From Acheta domesticus (taxonomy: Eukaryota > Arthropoda > Insecta > Orthoptera > Gryllidae), in assembly GCA_031308135.1 (NCBI GenBank), contig JAHLJT010009436.1, forward strand, positions 221,293,286 through 221,357,285: 64,000 nt of DNA, written 5' to 3'. The position numbers and the translations under genes were made by a program. Numbering within the stretch: position 1 is the first letter of the stretch; each line of letters begins with the position of its first letter. A model generated the notes under the pieces. That model saw only the letters and a program-made list of their open reading frames with translations. It did no database searches and was not told the origin of the DNA. This document shows, in pieces, positions 11,311 to 23,802 of the stretch.

Positions 11311-12324
11311 AAATTAGTTACATAAACAATGTTATTTTTTAACGACTACCATCTTATTATCTGCCATACTACCTTATTATCTACATGAAACTTTAAGTTA
11401 TAATGATGTGCAGAACTGACGATCGGCATACCGCAGGATCACAGAATAGACGCGTCATGCATGGAATCTTTCCCTTCAGAGAAAACTCCCGGCGGATCCA
11501 TCTTTTCTTCATCTCTCCTCACACCGCAAATTTGTTCACCACTGGCGCCCTAGTTTTGCCTCCGTCAGAAGTTTTTACTCCGAGATTAAAAAAAAACACC
11601 TTTGCGAGTCTCGAAGCGACAAACATTTCAACACGTCTCTCGAAATAAATTCAAAATGTACTTACTACTTCGAATCTTGTTATACTATAAAACGAGATAG
11701 AGCATCGAGCAATTTCAAACACTGGTATGTTGTTGTTTTTCAAGAAAAGAAAGAAGCCCGAAACTAGAAAAGACTCAAATTGGAAAAGTTCACAAAACGT
11801 TCTGCGTAACTCCGACATAAAAACACTCACCCAATTCGTTGGCGGTAAACGTCCACAAATGGAACAGATGATACTCACCTGTGAATTGAAAAAAGTTATA
11901 TTAGTACGTTGAAATACATATTATACAAAAAATATAAGTATACTGTGCAGTACAATGGCACAAAAATCATGACTACAGAATATTTAAAGAAGCAAAATGA
12001 GAGCAAGAATAAAGTTCGTTAAATTTTCGCGTTAGCGCTCCAACTTGGCAACGAAAGCTTCAGAAGAGAGACAAAAGCTTTTAATGGGCGTGGACATTAC
12101 ATTTTTACATAGTTAAATTCCCATTAGCGATCGTTTAAGACGCACAGTTATGCAGCAACCGAAGACGAATTTGGAGAGAACCTTTCGTTAGCATAAAACC
12201 ATTTACAACCACCGGGGAACCTTAATTATGACGATATGTGTTAAGTGATGCTAAGGAAAGGAACTAGGAAAATGACAGAACAGCATCGTTAAAAATACCA
12301 TGTAATTAAAAAAGCAACTGTGTG
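11311..12324. other. non-coding stretch
   Basis: Short frames such as 81 codons at 11403-11648 show no domain. No RNA gene or element end was recognised. Confidence 0.5.
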
Positions 12325-12439
12325 TTTATGTATATGTATGTATATGTATATATATACATATATATGTAAATATATATATAAATATATATATATATAAATA
12401 TATATAAATATATATATATATATAAATATATATATATAA

Positions 12440-12470
<31 letters not shown>

Positions 12471-12600
12471 AATATATATATATAAATATATATATAAATA
12501 TATATATATAAATATATATATATAAATATATATATAAATATATATATAAATATATATATATAAATATATATATATAAATGTATATATATAAATATATAAC
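12325..12600. repeat. AT microsatellite with AAATATATAT-type units
   Basis: Alternating TA runs broken at intervals of 8-14 bp by AAATATAT, so the array is more a short minisatellite of variable unit than a plain TA repeat. The minus-strand open frame of Tyr/Ile codons across it is an artefact of the repeat. Confidence 0.95.
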
Positions 12601-13272
12601 ATAAGAGCGTGTGTGAGATAAAAACTTATAATACTGTTCTCTCTTTTCCCTCTTTATTCAATGTTTGTCCGGCCACCCGCGCTAGTCCCATCTAGAGCTA
12701 ACCCCATTCTGGTGGGCTTTCCACTGAAGGTTAAACTATTCTTCGAAAATAAAGTGTTCCTTTTTTTAAAAATCAATTTGTATTATGCATAAGTACGAAG
12801 TACAAATCTAGTGTTATTCTGATGTTAATGATATTTATGGAATTGAGTTTCAAAACAGAAAAATTACAGACCACTGGATATTTTGTAAAAAACTATCACT
12901 ATTCCTTTCTTTTTACCACTCCTCAAGTTAAATGTGCACTCCCAGTTTTTCGTGAATACGTGGAAAACGTGAGAAAATCCACCGAAGTGGATCATCATTT
13001 TCTGGAAGACCATTCAATGTAACTATATTCCTAATTTCCAATGCGCGCAGAAACTGAAAGAGAAGCAGCCTCTGGCCGTGTGAGAAGTTGTCTTTAGTTT
13101 CGTTAGATAACCAGGAACTCGGGAGAGTTTCAATTCGACTGAAAAATGGGAATATCTCACTGTGTCATTCTGTCTAACCACATACTTCGCATACTCATTG
13201 AATTCTCATACCCGGTGCGTCACTCCTTCACGACTTACTCCTTACGATATTCCCAGTCGTCATGCGACCGCA
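12601..13272. other. non-coding stretch
   Basis: A 66-codon frame at 12822-13022 has no recognisable domain. Nothing else is supported. Confidence 0.5.
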
Positions 13273-13285
13273 CGGCTCCAATCAA
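13273..13285. repeat. target-site duplication, left copy
   Basis: CGGCTCCAATCAA flanks the SINE, identical to 13840-13852. Confidence 0.85.
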
Positions 13286-13839
13286 TGATAATTGATGATT
13301 CATTGTTAGTGATTCTGGGCGCGTCGACTACCATCATTAGTCTCGTACGTCTAACGCATGTTTTGCTCGCGAGGTGGCGGTGGTCTTCTCCCGCTGGATG
13401 GCGAGATCCGGTACAGACCTATCGTCGTCTAGCGGGGGTTTTCCCCAACCAGGTATCTCCCACTAGCGGGGCACCGCCTCAGCCGAGACAAGCTCTAAGC
13501 TCCCGACCGGTCTCCCGGCATGTTTGGTAGTGTAATGCATGTTAGTGGGGAGCGGATAGCACAAGGAAGAGAGTAAAGATCTCGCGCGGTCTAACAAACC
13601 ACCGTTTGTTAGCGTACTACTCCGGCAGTCGCCTGGTGTTGATAGGAGATTCTACGGAAATCTACCGATCAGAGCAGCCGGACGCTAGAATTCTCATCCA
13701 GACAGCGACTGAATTTGAGCTAGCTGACAAACTAGTGTCCCAAATCCTGACACCGTCAGGACTCGAACCTAGGACCTCCCGACCAAAGGGACTGCAGTGA
13801 CATCAGTTGATGACCTGAGCCATCTCTTCCGGTACGACT
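13286..13839 (-). mobile_element. complete tRNA-derived SINE with 13 bp target-site duplication
   Basis: Read on the minus strand, the element starts at 13839 with a tRNA-like head. Box A is TGGCTCAGGT (13813-13822) and box B is GGTTCGAGTCC (13759-13769), the internal promoter pair used by RNA polymerase III. A ~430 bp body follows, and the element ends in a short ATTGAT-type tail at 13286-13300. CGGCTCCAATCAA occurs exactly at both edges (13273-13285 and 13840-13852), which fixes the insertion as 554 bp. Diverged relatives lie at 11195, 31444, 33345 and 41376. SINEs are copied by a partner LINE. The 122- and 64-codon frames inside are not genes. Confidence 0.85.
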
Positions 13840-13852
13840 CGGCTCCAATCAA
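13840..13852. repeat. target-site duplication, right copy
   Basis: CGGCTCCAATCAA, identical to 13273-13285 across the SINE insertion. Confidence 0.85.
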
Positions 13853-14860
13853 GGGCCAACTGCCAAATATTGCTAGATATTTGCTATTTACGAGGTGCGA
13901 TTACGAAGAGCAATTTTCTTTTCTCGGAATGTAAAGAACTGCTCCAATGTGTATCTGTATAATCAATAATCATTACAGTATTCAGGAAGACTATATTTTG
14001 TTAAATATTTAATTTATTGCCGTGTTATACGAGAGGAATTTATTTGTCGTCGTTGTTGTTGAGCAGTGTGCGTGGTCCATTTTGGAAAACCAATTTGTGT
14101 GGTTTTGCTCAGCATTGTTTTTACTGTTGCTTGCCATTCGTTTTCTACTACATGAATTTTGATTCATTTCGATAGTGCCATTAATGTACGAGTAATTGAA
14201 CGTCGGATTTGAAAATCAGATTCGACGGAGGGAGGCACTGTGGAGCGGACGGAGAGAGTTGACAGTGACAGCGGAGCGTGATAGAGCTTGGGTGTAAATT
14301 ACTTTCATTTTACCCTGTACATACAATTCATTCCTTCTCCTGACTAATGAATGACTGTGGTAAATAAATGACCGAGCCTTCTCCGGTTACTTCAGTTTGC
14401 ACTTAAAATAAGCAAAGAATCGCACTTCCTTCCAGCGCAAACCTAAGTTCTCCATTTACACCCATAAGAACATTATATATTCATTGATGTCAGCGTGGAT
14501 AGTTGTCCAACTATTAACGACCCAAGACGTTCGAGATCTTAACGAGTGCCTTTTTTTTTAGAACAGCTGCGAGTTATGTATTGACGAAACATTATCAAAT
14601 TTTCAAATAAATTTCTTAGTCGAATTGAAGACCGAGAACATCTTGAAAGCATTTCTTGGAAAACGAAAGAGGAAGCATCTCGAAATTTTTCGAACATCAA
14701 CACACTAGAGAATATTTCGGAGAATTCCCATTTCAAAGGCGGGAAAAAGATCACATACTGAATGAGTTTTGGGAGCGTCGTCCTACCTTCCTCAAAGACG
14801 CGATCCGGAGGCGCCCACGATTTCAATTTATCCGGTCTCTTTCATCCCCACGTCTTAGTC
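13853..14860. other. non-coding stretch
   Basis: AT-rich DNA with short frames only. GGAATGTAAAGAA at 13926-13938 matches part of the miR-1 sequence but has no hairpin partner, so it is not called. Confidence 0.5.
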
Positions 14861-14915
14861 TCGTCTCCCCCTGCCGCCCACTCCACGTCTCTCTGCCTCC
14901 CCTCCGAGGTGACAC

Positions 14916-14985
14916 GCGCCGCGCCGCGCCGCGCCGCGCCGCGCCGCGCCGCGCCGCGCCGCGCCGCGCCGCGCCGCGCCGCGCC
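14916..14985. repeat. (GCGCC)14 pentanucleotide array
   Basis: Fourteen perfect GCGCC units within a CpG-rich stretch (about 14860-15010). All frames stay open, producing several Ala/Pro/Arg-rich spurious frames on both strands. A related GCGCT array is at 20651-20685. Confidence 0.97.
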
Positions 14986-15549
14986 CGCCAATCGATGGAG
15001 CGAAGGCAAGACGGCAGGCAGGCAGCTCTGGCTCACCTTCAAGCGCCCAACTCCCACGGAATGGTTCGTGTCGCTCCACTTTCCTCCCTCAATTATTTTT
15101 TGGGAGAATAGTGTTTTCTTCATTGCTGTTATATCTTGCCTCCTCTCCTACGTCTATTATTACGTAACTGGTGTATTCACGTTAAATAACAGTTTAAATA
15201 GAAGGTTACATGTTGTCACAACAATCTCCAAAAATAAATATTCCATCTTTTAGGCTTGTATCTCAAAGGAGGCCACGACTCCGGAGAAAAACGAAGAATC
15301 GAACGAACAAAACAGAACGATCAATTTTCTCAACGGTCGAGAGCGGGCGGGCAGCAGTGAGACCAGAGAAGAAACACACATAGGACATTTCATTCCAGAC
15401 CAAAGGAACGTAATGAGCGTAAAGATGGGACGAGAAAAAAAGAGGGACTCAAGAATGTAAATAGTGCCGAGGAGAACATGATAAAAACAAAATGCGTATA
15501 GCAAAGCCGAGGGAGAAAGAACATGAATGTATACGTGTGAGTACGGGAA

Positions 15550-17960
15550 AGTAAGGGAGAGAGGGGAACGGAGCAAGGGAGAGAGGGGAACGGAGCAAGG
15601 GAGAGAGGGGAACGGGGCAAGGGAGAGAGGTAAACGGGGCAAGGGAGAGAGGTAAACTGAGCAAGGGAGAGAGGGGAACGGAGCAAGGGAGAGAGGGGAA
15701 CGGAGCAAGGGAGAGAGGGGAACGGAGCAAGGGAGAGAGGGGAACGGAGCAAGGGAGAGAGGGGAACGGAGCAAGGGAGAGAGGGGAACGGAGCAAGGGA
15801 GAGAGGGGAACGGAGCAAGGGAGAGAGGGGAACGGAGCAAGGGAGAGAGGGGAACGGAGCAAGGGAGAGAGGGGAACGGAGCAAGGGAGAGAGAGGAACG
15901 GAGCAAGGGAGAGAGAGGAACGGAGCAAGGGAGAGAGAGGAACGGAGCAAGGGAGAGAGAGGAACGGAGCAAGGGAGAGAGAGGAACGTAGCAAGGGAGA
16001 GAGGGGAACGGAGCAAAGGGAGAGAGAGGAACGGAGCAAGGGAGAGAGAGGAACGGAGCAAGGGAGAGAGAGGAACGGAGCAAGGGAGAGAGAGGAACGG
16101 AGCAAGGGAGAGAGGAGGAACGGAGCAAGGGAGAGAGGGGAACGGAGCAAGGGAGAGAGAGGGAACGGAGCAAGGGAGAGAGAGGAACGGAGCAAGGGAG
16201 AGAGAGGAACGGAGCAAGGGAGAGAGAGGAACGGAGCAAGGGAGAGAGAGGAACGGAGCAAGGGAGAGAGAGGAACGGAGCAAGGGAGAGAGAGGAACGG
16301 AGCAAGGGAGAGAGAGGAACGGAGCAAGGGAGAGAGAGGAACGGAGCAAGGGAGAGAGAGGAACGGAGCAAGGGAGAGAGAGGAACGGAGCAAGGGAGAG
16401 AGAGGAACGGAGCAAGGGAGAGAGAGGGAACGGAGCAAGGGAGAGAGAGGAACGGAGCAAGGGAGAGAGAGGAACGGAGCAAGGGAGAGAGAGGAACGGA
16501 GCAAGGGAGAGAGAGGAACGGAGCAAGGGAGAGAGAGGAACGGAGCAAGGGAGAGAGAGGAACGGAGCAAGGGAGAGAGAGGAACGGAGCAAGGGAGAGA
16601 GAGGAACGGAGCAAGGGAGAGAGAGGAACGGAGCAAGGGAGAGAGAGGAACGGAGCAAGGGAGAGAGAGGAACGGAGCAAGGGAGAGAGAGGAACGGAGC
16701 AAGGGAGAGAGAGGAACGGAGCAAGGGAGAGAGAGGAACGGAGCAAGGGAGAGAGAGGAACGGAGCAAGGGAGAGAGAGGAACGGAGCAAGGGAGAGAGA
16801 GGAACGGAGCAAGGGAGAGAGAGGAACGGAGCAAGGGAGAGAGAGGAACGGAGCAAGGGAGAGAGAGGAACGGAGCAAGGGAGAGAGAGGAACGGAGCAA
16901 GGGAGAGAGAGGAACGGAGCAAGGGAGAGAGAGGAACGGAGCAAGGGAGAGAGAGGAACGGAGCAAGGGAGAGAGAGGAACGGAGCAAGGGAGAGAGAGG
17001 AACGGAGCAAGGGAGAGAGAGGAACGGAGCAAGGGAGAGAGAGGAACGGAGCAAGGGAGAGAGAGGAACGGAGCAAGGGAGAGAGAGGAACGGAGCAAGG
17101 GAGAGAGAGGAACGGAGCAAGGGAGAGAGAGGAACGGAGCAAGGGAGAGAGAGGAACGGAGCAAGGGAGAGAGAGGAACGGAGCAAGGGAGAGAGAGGAA
17201 CGGAGCAAGGGAGAGAGAGGAACGGAGCAAGGGAGAGAGAGGAACGGAGCAAGGGAGAGAGAGGAACGGAGCAAGGGAGAGAGAGGAACGGAGCAAGGGA
17301 GAGAGAGGAACGGAGCAAGGGAGAGAGAGGAACGGAGCAAGGGAGAGAGAGGAACGGAGCAAGGGAGAGAGAGGAACGGAGCAAGGGAGAGAGAGGAACG
17401 GAGCAAGGGAGAGAGAGGAACGGAGCAAGGGAGAGAGAGGAACGGAGCAAGGGAGAGAGAGGAACGGAGCAAGGGAGAGAGAGGAACGGAGCAAGGGAGA
17501 GAGAGGAACGGAGCAAGGGAGAGAGAGGAACGGAGCAAGGGAGAGAGAGGAACGGAGCAAGGGAGAGAGAGGAACGGAGCAAGGGAGAGAGAGGAACGGA
17601 GCAAGGGAGAGAGAGGAACGGAGCAAGGGAGAGAGAGGAACGGAGCAAGGGAGAGAGAGGAACGGAGCAAGGGAGAGAGAGGAACGGAGCAAGGGAGAGA
17701 GAGGAACGGAGCAAGGGAGAGAGAGGAACGGAGCAAGGGAGAGAGAGGAACGGAGCAAGGGAGAGAGAGGAACGGAGCAAGGGAGAGAGAGGAACGGAGC
17801 AAGGGAGAGAGAGGAACGGAGCAAGGGAGAGAGAGGAACGGAGCAAGGAGAGAGAGGAACGGAGCAAGGGAGAGAGAGGAACGGAGCAAGGGAGAGAGAG
17901 GAACGGAGCAAGGGAGAGAGAGGAACGGAGCAAGGGAGAGAGGAACGGAGCAAGGGAGAA
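15550..17960. repeat. 22-bp minisatellite, about 110 copies
   Basis: The unit is AACGGAGCAAGGG followed by AGAGAGAGG, in perfect 22-bp register over about 2.4 kb. The left edge (15550-15890) carries variants such as GAGGGGAACGG, GGTAAACGG and GGTAAACTG. From about 15890 the array is nearly homogeneous with a few 1-2 bp indels (about 16017, 16109, 16160, 16428, 17848, 17940). The plus strand is almost all purine. No phase of the unit contains a stop on either strand. The three minus-strand frames of 909-964 codons therefore all encode the same Ser/Leu/Pro-rich 22-residue period, and I do not consider them genes. Confidence 0.98.
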
Positions 17961-18450
17961 TGGCAAAGGGCGGATAAAAAAGAGCAGTTGCGAGAATGGC
18001 AGGAGAGGTAGTGAGGAGAAGCTGGTGTTGGAAGTGGCGTGCAAGCCCATTCGTCCCGCAGAGGCGCTCCTGCGGAAGAAACACAATACAGCGGCTGTAT
18101 CTCCCATCTCCCAATACATCGTGCTTCACTTTTAGTGCCACCACCGGCCCCGCAGGTTAAAAGGAAGGCCGAGGCGAAAGGAGAGCGGGTGGACGTCGGC
18201 AACGCCTCCCCGCCTCCCGCGCGGGGAAACGGCGCAGAACAATGCGCTTAAGTTCCATTCAGATAGCGGAATTGCAACAAACGAAATTCAAGAAGCGTTT
18301 ACGAGATACGCGACTTTAGTGGCCGCGAGGACAAAAGCCGCACAGCGAGGCGCGCGGCCGCTGGCGTCTTTGTGGCGCGCACGCGTGACACGTGGGGTGG
18401 AGGGGGAGGGGAGGGTTGCTATTCCGCCCGAGTGCGAAAGCTTTGCAGTA
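17961..18450. promoter_or_regulatory. CpG-rich island (core 18150-18450)
   Basis: GC- and CpG-rich sequence directly beside the 22-bp minisatellite, followed by a return to AT-rich DNA. Frames of 70 and 77 codons have no domain. Promoter or enhancer function is possible from composition alone. Confidence 0.35.
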
Positions 18451-20614
18451 GCGCCAGCACAATTTGCTCAACGGTTCACTTCCTTTACTTCACCGTCAAA
18501 TTCACTACGTTCACTACTCTGCATTCAAGTACGGGGTGTTAAAAAGCTTTGAACTGATTGGAATACAAAGTAGAATAATATTTTTTATGTCGATCAAAAA
18601 TTTAAAATTGTAAATTTCTTTCTCGTAGGTAAGACATGAACTTTAAAACAACATCCCGAATGGCAGTCATAATCACCCTCGCCCTCCGGGTTATGTCAGT
18701 AAAGTTTGGGAAGAGTGTGTCTAAAACTCATGTCGAATTGCAGCGAAACCCATTAATTTTGACCCTCTAAATGTACTCAATGCAACAGTGTATACGAACT
18801 AAATTTAATAGAACAAATTTAAAAGAACAATTTTTTTTACATTATTTAATACAATAAATTTATATTGAAGCACTTTGGAACATTACGGAGCATATCGTTT
18901 CTTTACAGTATTTCTGCAATATCAATTTATTTTGTAGCGATCTCTTAGACTCTTCATATTTCTTCGGCACAATACATATTGTCTCGGCACACTACCATGA
19001 AGAAATATATATCGTAGAAAATATATTAATAAAACACATTTTTCTTTTGATTATTTTTGGCTGACATCTACTTGAAACTACTGACTTAATAAGAAAATTC
19101 ACTCGTGCATATAATTGGAAAATTTACACGTGAAAATACGAGAAAAAATATCCACTGTAATTCCACTAATATAGGTCAGTTAATGTAGAAAATGTTTGTT
19201 CAGTTTGAATAATTATGAATACGGCATATAATGAATTCGTGTCTACTTCGTATACATTTCCGCAGAACAGAACACAAAGACTCCCTCTTAGCCGCAAAAT
19301 TCTATCCTAAGATATTAAAGATCCCATCAGCCATTCACTTTCATATTGGTAAACAGAATCCTCATCGAAAAAGACTAAAAAGAAAGCTTCCAAGAGAATT
19401 TTTCGATCCCCCATAATGTAGAACCGATGAGTCTTTTCTCATGACATATCACATAAGCACGCAAATGCATTATATTTAAAACTAGAATAGTGCCTCTAAT
19501 GTATCCGAATATTCATGTATATATTTCTTTCTAATGTATATATCTTATGCGGCTGCAGAGGGCCAATGGCCAAGCTAGAATAAATGAAGAAAAGAAAGAA
19601 AAAAAAAAAAGAAAAAAAAAAAAAAACAAAGAAAAATTGCCTTGGATTTTCGAAATAAAACTTATCTGAAACAACCAAATACAATGTAGACATAACCTTA
19701 TATAAAAGGCAAGAGAGTTTTGCACCACGCGTTGAATAGAAACCGAACATAATTTTAAGTTCTTTTCTAACGAATACCACAAATGTCTTCATTTGATCAT
19801 TAAAATCCGCTGCCGGCACGTTTTACCCTAATAACTTGCATTCCACACGCAAACTGTACACGCGTTCTACGATATCTGAATATCAAATCAACAATATTCT
19901 CCGTCAAAACAGGTCGTTTCCACACACTAGGTTCTGCGAGAAAAAAGGAGTGGGATGCCATTCGTGTCAAAAGATAATACTGAACTTGAATGAAAAAAAA
20001 GGTCATATCTGTCGATAGAACGAACAGTCTTTAGCGAGGAGTGTAAACCCTCAGGAAAAGACGCCACAACGGCATGACGTGATAAACCACAATATTTGCA
20101 GAAGCCCAAATGCCCCCGCGGTAAATAACATCATGCATGTCCTCATCGCACGCAACTAACTATACGTGCCTGACCTCTTTTCGCCTCGAAGAGTTCTTCT
20201 AGCCACGTGATACCATGGATCATTCATTCTGACAGCGGCGTTTTTCAGAAATTCATATCGGACAGCATCTCTGAATGCATAAATATTGCTTGGTCATGGA
20301 CCTTGAAAATCTTCTTCAGCAGACATTCACCACGCTTATAGTTCCCGAACATGATTAAAGTGGGTTTTACTCTCCAAATAAATCCTGATTTCCCCGTTGG
20401 ATTGAGGGTTCAATTTAAACATCGCTCAATCGCAAGTTTTCACTTCGTGATGGTAAAGGCAATCATCTAACGTTCAAACAATCATTATTCCAACTTTTCA
20501 GAATTGCCCAGGCAAGCCAAATTTCAGTTGCGTAGCAACAACCCAGTAAAGAACACGACGTTAGAAGAATAGAAAACTGTGCTTGTACAGCGCGCGAATG
20601 CAACTCAAACAGGA
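18451..20614. other. AT-rich non-coding stretch
   Basis: Includes an A-rich run at 19584-19640. No gene or element recognised. Confidence 0.5.
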
Positions 20615-20950
20615 GCAGCAGGTCAGCGTCAGAGGGACGCGCGACGCGACGCGCTGCGCTGCGCTGCGCTGCGCTGCGCTGCGCTGCGGAGGGGCATTAG
20701 CGCCGTCATTATGCACGCGGCGGCGTCATCGTCATCCTCTCGCCCCCGGGGAAGCCGCCGCGCAAACAGCACTCCGCGGCGACCGCTGCCGCAGCGCCAG
20801 CAACCGCCAGTCAATAATCGATCAGTTCATTAGAGGCGATGCGCGCCCCTCCCCTCGACTTTTGCCGATTAGCGGAGGACGGTTGCGGACGGGCGCGTGG
20901 GTGTGGCGGTGTGCGCGGCAGGTTGGTTCAAATCGACGCGCATCAACATC
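20615..20950. promoter_or_regulatory. CpG-rich island with (GCGCT)7 array
   Basis: A GC-rich block containing seven perfect GCGCT units at 20651-20685, next to GCGAC units. Frames of 128 and 84 codons are composition-driven and show no domain. It is comparable to the other islands in the window. Confidence 0.4.
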
Positions 20951-21724
20951 AGCTGAAGGCGTAAGATAGGATGAAATATCACAATTGACCCTCTCAAATC
21001 CATACCTCCTTATGATGGACATAGGTGAAATAATAAATGAATCACCGAGCGTTGTTGCTAAATTAAAATTAAGTAATTTTTAAATACAGACATTCGAGCT
21101 CTTCAAATTAATGTGAAAATTCGTCAGCACAAATAGAATCCCTTCATGAAATGCTTAATGAGGGTTATTTCACAAAAAACCTACTGCAATAGCGTTTTTT
21201 TAAGGTCTGGAGTGGCTTTGAATATGATTTTCTACGTAGTGAAGGATCACGATTGTCCGTATCAGTGTTTGCTAGCAAAATGTAACGGACCCACTAAATT
21301 GAACAAACCAGAGGATATTTTAAATTATTCTTAGAGGGAGAACAGCCAAGATAACATTGTCGATTTAAGAGCAAATGAAGCAAGTCCAGCAATGGCATCA
21401 CGACGGGTGAGAAATGTGAAGGGGAAAAATATTACTATTGACGAACAGTAGTTGTTTATTCTCTCCACCTTGTCCTCGTCATTCAGGAAGTATCCACGCG
21501 CACCAACCCACATGTTTACCGCCAGTGTCATTCGCGATCATTCTGCGCTAAAAGGAAAATATCGCTTCAAATAATGTCCCGTGTTTCTCTCCCCATAAAA
21601 AGCACTGGAAAGGAACGCCCAAGATAAAATTGGGCATATTTAATTTTGTTTAGTTTTACATCCAATAACACGGCTGCTACATCCTCTTATATTTCCTGTC
21701 TGTTTGTTGGAAATGAATTACGTT
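20951..21724. other. non-coding stretch
   Basis: Nothing recognised. Confidence 0.5.
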
Positions 21725-22110
21725 TGAGGGGTGATGCGTGCGGCGCGGTGCGAGGGCTTGAACGCGGAGCGGTCGCCTCTAGCGCCACCCCTCGTCCGTT
21801 CGCGTGTATTATCGGAGGCCGCGTCGCGCTAATACGCTGACGTATGGCTACTAGGGCGCCGCCACAGCCACGGAGCAGCAGCGCGACGCAGCGAGGCGAG
21901 GGCGTGGCGGGGCGAGGCGAGCGGCCTATCGGACTGCGACAGTATGCCCGCCGCACCGCAGGCGGGTGCAACGCGGGGGAGGAACAGCACGGGATGTGCA
22001 TGCATTGGTCAGCGAGGATAGCGCTCCGCTTCTCGAGAACGCGGCCAGCGGGGGGATAATGCTCGATAACAATTGCCCCCTCGGCAAGGGACTCTGCTTC
22101 GAAGCTCGCC
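21725..22110. promoter_or_regulatory. CpG-rich island
   Basis: Dense CpG with sharp edges. A 143-codon minus-strand frame has no domain and no codon pattern separate from the base composition. Confidence 0.4.
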
Positions 22111-22411
22111 AAGCGCACAGTTTATAGTGATTAAAGCAATTGTAATTCAAATTCCATCGGCGAGTTCTAGAGCAAGGGAGCGCTCGCAAGGTCGCTGTGC
22201 AACTCAATAGAGGTTACACAGGCTGCGGTTATGACAGTGATGGTAGCAATGAGAGACAAAGGGATGGTAAAGAAAGTCGGCAGCGTGCGTGGTAGTAGCG
22301 ATGGAGGTGATGGTAGTGGCGGAGATAGCGTAGTGCAGGAGTGCTCGATGTGACAATGGAGACTGGAGGGATGAGATGCTGTTGGCGGGAATAATGTAAC
22401 AGAAAGGGAGA

Positions 22412-22503
22412 AAACTCGAGGTGGAAATGATGGGTGAGGCTGGAGGGAGGGGGCTAGAAACTCGAGGTGGAAATGATGGGTGAGGCTGGAGGGAGGGGGC
22501 TAG
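22412..22503. repeat. perfect 46-bp tandem duplication
   Basis: The 46-bp unit beginning AAACTCGAGGTGGAAATGAT and ending GGGGGCTAG occurs at 22412-22457 and again at 22458-22503 without differences. It is a recent local duplication in purine-rich DNA. Confidence 0.95.
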
Positions 22504-22689
22504 GAACAGCGGTGGTAGTGAATGGCTCTGGCTCTGGTAATGGAACGTGATGACATTCTAAAGGATAAAGAGGTGGCAACTACGAGTGTAGATGGGCCAG
22601 GAAATGACTGACGAATGGGTGCGAGCGAAGATGCAATGGGCGGAGAATGAAATCGGAAAGGGCATGTAGCGGCTAGGCAGAGATGGAGG

Positions 22690-23100
22690 CATACCAAGCT
22701 CAGGGGCGGGGGTGGTAATAGGGGTAGGGGTCGGAGCAGGGACGAGGTCGGAGCATGGGCGAGGGTCGGGGGTCGGGGCAGGGACGAGGGTCGGGGGGCA
22801 GTGGCGGGAAGCGAGGCTGAGGCGGGAAGCGGGGCAGGGGCGGGAAGCGGGGCTAGGGGCGGGAAGCGGGCCCGGGGCGGGAAAGCGGGGCCACGAGGCA
22901 GGGGCGGGGCCAGGGGGCAGGGGCAGGGCCAGGGCCAATTGGCAGGGGCGGGGGCGGGGGCAAAGGAGGGGGTAGGAGCAGAATTGCGGGGATGCGGGGG
23001 CGAGCACCGCTCAGTCTGCTGCAGCAGACGGTGACACACCGCACGTCACCTCGACGAGCGGTGGCGCCAACGCTACAGTCACGCGTCGCGTCATAAGGGA
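22690..23100. repeat. G-rich minisatellite-like CpG island
   Basis: Irregular repeats of GGGGCGGGAAGC, GGGGTCGG and GGGGCAGGG across about 22690-22970, then a CpG-rich flank. Runs of four or more G could form G-quadruplexes. The 149- and 179-codon Pro-rich frames on the minus strand are products of this composition. Confidence 0.7.
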
Positions 23101-23800
23101 ACTGGGTCAAGCAGCCATGTTGAAGGGTGCTGAGAGGGTGTCGGTAGAGGGGAGGGCAAGCGGTGCAGTATTAATCAGGTGATTACAGAACGAGTTGAGG
23201 AAGGTGCAAGCAGCGGGAATGGACACGCAATAACTACGAGAGTTCTCGGAGAAAGCATTCGAAGTATCCCGGGTATGATATAGAAAAACAACATTTACTC
23301 ATATTATGTAATGGATGGAATGGAAATCAAAGAATATATGAAAGAGTACAATAAGCTTCCAAACATGCATTTTCTCGTAGTATTCTGAATTAGTAATTTA
23401 TTTCAAATGAATTCGGCTTTCAACACATCATAACTTGACAAATTCGGAATTCAACTCCCTATTAAAAGGGTCTGTTACATTTTTCGTGTAGTAATAATGA
23501 CATATTTGCAATGTGCACAATTACAGGAATAGTGTACAGGAGAGATACCTCAATATCTTTTGTATCTTTTATTCCACAACTACGATATAACGTTTCAAAT
23601 ATTGTTTCGATTTCCAGTAGTAACATTCTCTCAGTGCAGAGCGTCAGGAGTTCATTAATCTATTTACCATCAAATAAATTTTGTCAACTCGTGCTAGAAG
23701 ATCAATATATCAATACCAAAAATATTGTATTCAAAACGCACAACAACTGATCAAGGTAATATACAGCTAGAAAAGTAGAACAGGAAGAAGAACGTGAAAC
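23101..23800. other. non-coding stretch
   Basis: Nothing recognised. A 79-codon frame at 23511-23750 has no domain. Confidence 0.5.
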
Positions 23801-23802
23801 GA

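Noticed and set aside
13759..13822. Functional tRNA gene
   Set aside because: Good box A and B, but no acceptor-stem pairing, and the sequence is the head of a 554 bp element with target-site duplication.
13926..13938. Match to part of miR-1 (GGAATGTAAAGAA)
   Set aside because: No star-strand partner or hairpin in the flanking ~100 bp.
15250..18202. Three minus-strand open frames of more than 900 codons
   Set aside because: They are the three phases of the same stop-free 22-bp minisatellite, with identical periodic peptides and no independent domain.
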